The translations under genes and the position numbers were made by a program. Shown in pieces: positions 8,011 through 10,173 of a stretch of 10,173 bases of DNA. Within the stretch, counting starts at the first letter, position 1, and each line of letters opens with the position of its first letter. Source of the stretch: Desulfoplanes sp. (GTDB lineage: Bacteria > Desulfobacterota > Desulfovibrionia > Desulfovibrionales > Desulfomicrobiaceae); the NCBI GenBank assembly GCA_028708105.1, contig JAQVZR010000034.1, positions 1 to 10,173 on the forward strand, in the 5' to 3' direction. Under the pieces are notes generated by a model, which did no database searches, was not told the origin of the DNA, and worked only from the letters and a program-made list of their open reading frames with translations.

Positions 8011-8037
8011 GAGCGTGCCGGTTCGCCGGGCACGCTC
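8011..8037 (-). promoter_or_regulatory. GC-rich stem-loop in the flavoprotein leader
   Basis: GAGCGTGCC (8011-8019) pairs with GGCACGCTC (8029-8037). The inner GG-TTCG-CC adds two more pairs, leaving one bulged base. It ends four bases before the GGAGG of the flavoprotein gene when read on the minus strand. Neither side has a T-run, so it is not an intrinsic terminator. It could stabilise the message or gate ribosome access. Confidence 0.45.
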
Positions 8038-8061
8038 TTATAGTTGTTGAGTGATCGCTCA
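8037..8061 (-). promoter_or_regulatory. candidate -10 and operator-like palindrome
   Basis: TGAGTGATCGCTCA (8048-8061) is a 14-base palindrome around GATC with one mismatched pair. On the minus strand a TATAAG -10-like hexamer (8042-8037) follows six bases later, so the palindrome would lie in the promoter spacer, a typical repressor position. The -35 (TTCCTG) is poor. The rest of 8062-8219 is AT-rich with nothing else I can assign. Confidence 0.25.
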
Positions 8062-8288
8062 GGAAGTTTTTCTTTTATGATTTGACTCGTTGCAAAAATG
8101 TCTTCCTTAAATGGAAGAGCTACTGAATGATTACTCAATAAAGTAAAAAATAATATCGTAAAAAAAGATCTTGGTCAAATAAAACACGTGGAGCATGGTT
8201 GGCTTTGACCCAGAGGCTGTCAGTGTTGAAGGGCGTAATGGATGAAGACTGTGGAGCAGGGAACATTATCCGGCCTGTGGGGTGCTGG

Positions 8289-8408
8289 GCGCAATCTTTT
8301 GGTATCCAAAGAAGAAAAGAGCACTACAGGTAGCCCCTTGCGACTTGGGCCTGATTCGATACGTTGAGTAAGATTCAGTCCGTCAATAGTGGGCATTTCT
8401 ATATCAGA
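8289..8408 (-). pseudogene. CheV/CheY-type receiver-domain remnant
   Basis: Read on the minus strand, this fragment encodes SDIEMPTIDGLNLTQRIE and then GLPVVLFSSLDTKRLR. This is the middle of a response-regulator receiver domain and resembles chemotaxis coupling protein CheV, whose receiver reads DIEMP-DG-LT-RI and LPVVLFSSL. The phosphoacceptor aspartate (codon at 8405-8403) survives. The upstream part of the domain (acidic DD pair) and the downstream KP lysine are not found in any frame I checked. The surrounding open frame (8220-8519) has unrelated sequence on both sides. No CheW domain is present. I read it as a decayed scrap of a chemotaxis gene, not a functional protein. A single-domain CheY origin is also possible. 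Confidence 0.6.
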
Positions 8409-8530
8409 AATGGAGAATGATTCATGATAATATTTTGGGTTGGGCACACAAGAGGGCCAAAGAGATGTTTGAACATAAGGACTGTTCATGAAATGTTGCA
8501 AAATTTTATAACATTGCACTAATGCCTGAA

Positions 8531-8548
8531 ATTGAGATCGTTATCAAT
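8531..8548. promoter_or_regulatory. operator-like inverted repeat upstream of the hydrogenase remnant
   Basis: ATTGA (8531-8535) and TCAAT (8544-8548) flank an eight-base centre, a spacing of the kind used by helix-turn-helix dimers. The layout is broader than the FNR consensus TTGAT-N4-ATCAA, so I do not assign a regulator. It lies between the minus-strand receiver remnant and the plus-strand hydrogenase remnant, where a hydrogenase promoter would be expected. Confidence 0.2.
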
Positions 8549-8567
8549 AGGCTGAGCGGAGGTTTTT

Positions 8568-8687
8568 ATGCGAAACAATCCCGCAAGTGAAAGTATGCCT
8601 TGTCGCTTGCGAAGGGGATATCATGTTGGTTGTGCATACCGTTTGTATCAGGATGTTTTTTTACTCTTATCAGGGAGGAAGATATGA
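8568..8687 (+). CDS. possible 39-aa ORF coupled to the hydrogenase remnant
   Basis: ATG 8568 has GGAGG (8558-8562) five bases upstream and opens 39 codons (beginning [20 protein letters not shown], ending LLLSGRKI). Its TGA (8685-8687) overlaps the hydrogenase start in an ATGA arrangement, the usual layout for translational coupling. The peptide is Arg- and Cys-containing and I do not recognise it. It may have been a leader peptide or the frame of a decayed upstream gene. The good ribosome-binding site and exact overlap are the only support. Confidence 0.28.
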   Translation: MRNNPASESMPCRLRRGYHVGCAYRLYQDVFLLLSGRKI

Positions 8688-9193
8688 CGTGTCTCAACGG
8701 GCCTGGGAAAGGTTATGCCGAAGCACGCCTTGCCAACGGAGAGGTTTCACGGCGCGATTTTATGAAATTTTGTGCCGCTGTAGCTGCTGTCATGGGTACG
8801 GATGGCTTCGTTTGCCCCCCCAATTGGCCGATGCTTTGACCAGAGAGAAACGGCCGTCGGTTGTCTATCTGCATAACGCCGAGTGTTCCGGGTGTTCAGA
8901 AGCGTTTTTGCGTACAGTGAGCCGTACATTGACGATTTGATTTTGAACACCATTTCGCTTGATTATCGCGAAACCTTGATGGCAGCCGCCGGGCATGCCG
9001 CCGAAGTGGCCCTGGACCAGGCCGTTTCCAATCCCGAGGGGTGCATTTGTGTCATTGAAGGAGCCTGTATGATCAATGTCTCCGTAGAGAGCATTTTGAA
9101 AATGGAGAGTTCGCACCTTCCTTTGATCCCGAAGAGGCACGCAACGGTTGGTGTTTGTATGAACTGGGATGCAAAAAACCGTACGGCATCTGA
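8684..9193 (+). pseudogene. [NiFe]-hydrogenase small subunit, multiply disrupted (hynB/hydA type)
   Basis: Four segments in three frames align in order with a periplasmic [NiFe]-hydrogenase small subunit. From ATG 8684 (GGAGG at 8674-8678) comes a Tat signal with SRRDFMKF (residues 22-29). After a one-base loss in a C7 run (8815-8821) the next frame gives [20 protein letters not shown], including the proximal-cluster CXXC. After a second one-base loss near 8922 comes [20 protein letters not shown] through VIEGA. At about 9061-9065 the sequence jumps to [19 protein letters not shown] and [11 protein letters not shown], so I estimate 120 or more residues are deleted. It stops at 9191-9193, without the C-terminal residues that ligate the medial and distal clusters. 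The intact family has about 310 residues; here about 170 codons remain. No large subunit or maturation protease follows. The gene is dead. Confidence 0.93.
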
Positions 9194-9763
9194 TTAATGA
9201 ATGTCATCGCCCCAGCGCAGACACAGGTTATGTTCAATATGCAATTGGTCGAGCATGCGTCCCGAAAAATATTGCATCATATCTTTAAAGGATGTCGTGT
9301 TATTGTAAAATGCTGGAGCGAAGGGCATTATGGTTGCTCCGGCTTCCGTTACCAATTGCATGTTGCGTAAATGAATGAGGTTGAGAGGTGTCTCTCGGGG
9401 AGCGATTATCAGAGGACGTCGTTCTTTAAGGGTGACGTCCGCACTGCGATGGATAAGGTTCATTCCTGCACCACTTGCAATGGATGCAAGAGAACTCATT
9501 GAACAGGGGCAGATAATCATACCGGCATTTTGCCACGCACCACTGGCCGGTGCTGCGCTCATATCTTTTGCATCATAGGTTTTGTGAGCATAGCGGGTGA
9601 GTATCTCGGTCCCGCTGTGGCATTCTGATTGTAATACGCGTTCTGATCCTCTGGAAATAACGAGGTGTGTTTCGGTATTTGGAACTTTCAGAATATTTTT
9701 CAGGAGTTCTTCGGCGATAGGCATGCCACAGGCTCCACTTACTCCAATAATGATTCGGTGCAT
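9194..9763 (-). CDS. ubiX: flavin prenyltransferase UbiX
   Basis: UbiX attaches a dimethylallyl group to FMN to make prenyl-FMN, the cofactor of UbiD-type decarboxylases. The 189-residue product matches the usual length. It has the FMN-binding loop [10 protein letters not shown] (4-13), [20 protein letters not shown] (74-93) followed by [21 protein letters not shown] (112-127), and [10 protein letters not shown] (146-155) near the active site. ATG 9763 is chosen because the UbiX core begins at once. The ribosome-binding site is weak (AGAG, about eight bases upstream). A TTG at 9802 would add 13 residues, with no SD. Its stop (9196-9194) touches the stop of the convergent hydrogenase remnant, and I see no proper terminator between. 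No ubiD is in the window, so the partner decarboxylase is unknown. Cytosolic. Confidence 0.95.
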   Translation of the reverse strand: MHRIIIGVSGACGMPIAEELLKNILKVPNTETHLVISRGSERVLQSECHSGTEILTRYAHKTYDAKDMSAAPASGAWQNAGMIICPCSMSSLASIASGAGMNLIHRSADVTLKERRPLIIAPRETPLNLIHLRNMQLVTEAGATIMPFAPAFYNNTTSFKDMMQYFSGRMLDQLHIEHNLCLRWGDDIH

Positions 9764-9840
9764 GTATTTTTCTCTTTTTTTAAGAATAACAACAAGAAAC
9801 AAAATAAAAGTAATAGAATATTCAGTGCATCAACGCGGTA

Positions 9841-9869
9841 ATGGAATGTTGGTTTTTAACCTGTTCCAT
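9841..9869. repeat. interrupted inverted repeat upstream of ubiX
   Basis: ATGGAA (9841-9846) pairs with TTCCAT (9864-9869), and an inner GGTT (9851-9854) pairs with AACC (9858-9861) around a TTT loop. Unpaired bases separate the two helices. There is no T-run fitting a terminator on the minus strand. It would lie in the ubiX leader. Confidence 0.3.
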
Positions 9870-9966
9870 GCTGTTTTGTTTATAGCCATGTTTCGGGGTT
9901 GGATTGAACATGGGCACAAAGACATCGCGATGACAAAATGGATAAATAGATCTATATATAAAAAAT

Positions 9967-10029
9967 ATACCGTAATTCGGTATTATATACCACCTTTTTA
10001 AAATATGCCCGAAAAGAAGGGTCTGTCAA
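9967..10029 (-). promoter_or_regulatory. candidate ubiX promoter region with palindrome
   Basis: On the minus strand a perfect TTGACA (10029-10024) is followed after 18 bases by TATTTT. Further on is TATAAT (9987-9982), which lacks a good -35 of its own. The TATAAT overlaps the palindrome ATACCG-TAATT-CGGTAT (9967-9983), six-base arms around five bases, a layout expected for a repressor site at a promoter. The transcript leader to ubiX would be about 200 bases. No regulator family is assigned. Confidence 0.35.
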
Positions 10030-10062
10030 GTATAGGGGATAAGTTTTTGTAACTAGTCTGTG

Positions 10063-10088
10063 ACCAATAATACGTTAACGTACTTGGT
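10063..10088. repeat. nested palindrome near the right edge
   Basis: A perfect 12-base palindrome, TACGTTAACGTA (10071-10082), is bracketed by ACCAA (10063-10067) and TTGGT (10084-10088), giving a longer imperfect dyad. It may be an operator for a gene beginning beyond the window or for ubiX. The final 80 bases contain no gene start with a ribosome-binding site that I can support. Confidence 0.35.
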
Positions 10089-10173
10089 AACGCTGATTGC
10101 GTCTGTGTGTTGTTATATGCTTAAATGATGACGCTTTTTGTGTTTTTGGTTACTTTCAATGGGTACCATGCAT

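Noticed and set aside
7992..8138. 49-residue N-terminal extension of the flavoprotein from a TTG start
   Set aside because: There is no ribosome-binding site at the TTG, the frame runs through a strong stem-loop, and a GGAGG precedes ATG 7991, where the family fold begins.
8220..8519. The 99-codon minus-strand frame as an intact gene
   Set aside because: Only the middle third resembles a receiver domain; both flanks are unrelated to it and required active-site residues are missing.
9764..9802. 13-residue N-terminal extension of UbiX from a TTG start
   Set aside because: No ribosome-binding site, and ATG 9763 gives the standard 189-residue UbiX.

Overview
The window looks chromosomal and comes from a Gram-negative, probably anaerobic, sulfate-reducer-like bacterium. 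Desulfobacterota, near Desulfovibrionales, is my inference. It rests on three things: a Desulfovibrio-type periplasmic [NiFe]-hydrogenase small-subunit remnant, a DhaL-DegV fusion of the kind I associate with that group, and a CIRCE-controlled groESL operon. No rRNA, CRISPR array or intact transposase is visible.

Layout. Bases 1-680 hold no convincing long gene. Bases 15-291 are G+C-rich and rich in complementary segments, as in a large structured RNA of unknown family. Two terminator-like stem-loops and a tiny GTG-start ORF follow. From 697 to 4152 everything reads on the minus strand: serS, then a FakA/FakB-like fusion, then tRNA-Lys(UUU) and tRNA-Glu(CUC), which have their own promoter and a strong terminator. 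Upstream of serS is an AT-rich gap with a possible 42-aa hydrophobic small protein. The plus-strand groES-groEL operon (4657-6863) has a promoter, a CIRCE operator and a bidirectional terminator. That terminator is shared with a convergent minus-strand nitronate-monooxygenase-like flavoprotein carrying a cysteine cluster.

The right third (8139-9193) is a gene graveyard. A minus-strand scrap of a CheV-type receiver domain lies next to a plus-strand [NiFe]-hydrogenase small-subunit pseudogene. That pseudogene has two single-base frameshifts, a large internal deletion and a missing C terminus. Its last stop codon abuts the stop of the convergent, intact ubiX (flavin prenyltransferase) with no bases between them. 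The last 400 bases, upstream of ubiX, are AT-rich with operator-like inverted repeats and a candidate promoter.

Functionally, the intact genes are housekeeping: seryl-tRNA charging, two tRNAs, protein folding, fatty-acid activation and prenyl-FMN supply. I see no convincing undescribed multi-gene system. The best leads are the one-chain FakA/FakB fusion lying one sense codon after the serS stop in the same frame, the structured segment at the left edge, and the layered decay of the hydrogenase gene.
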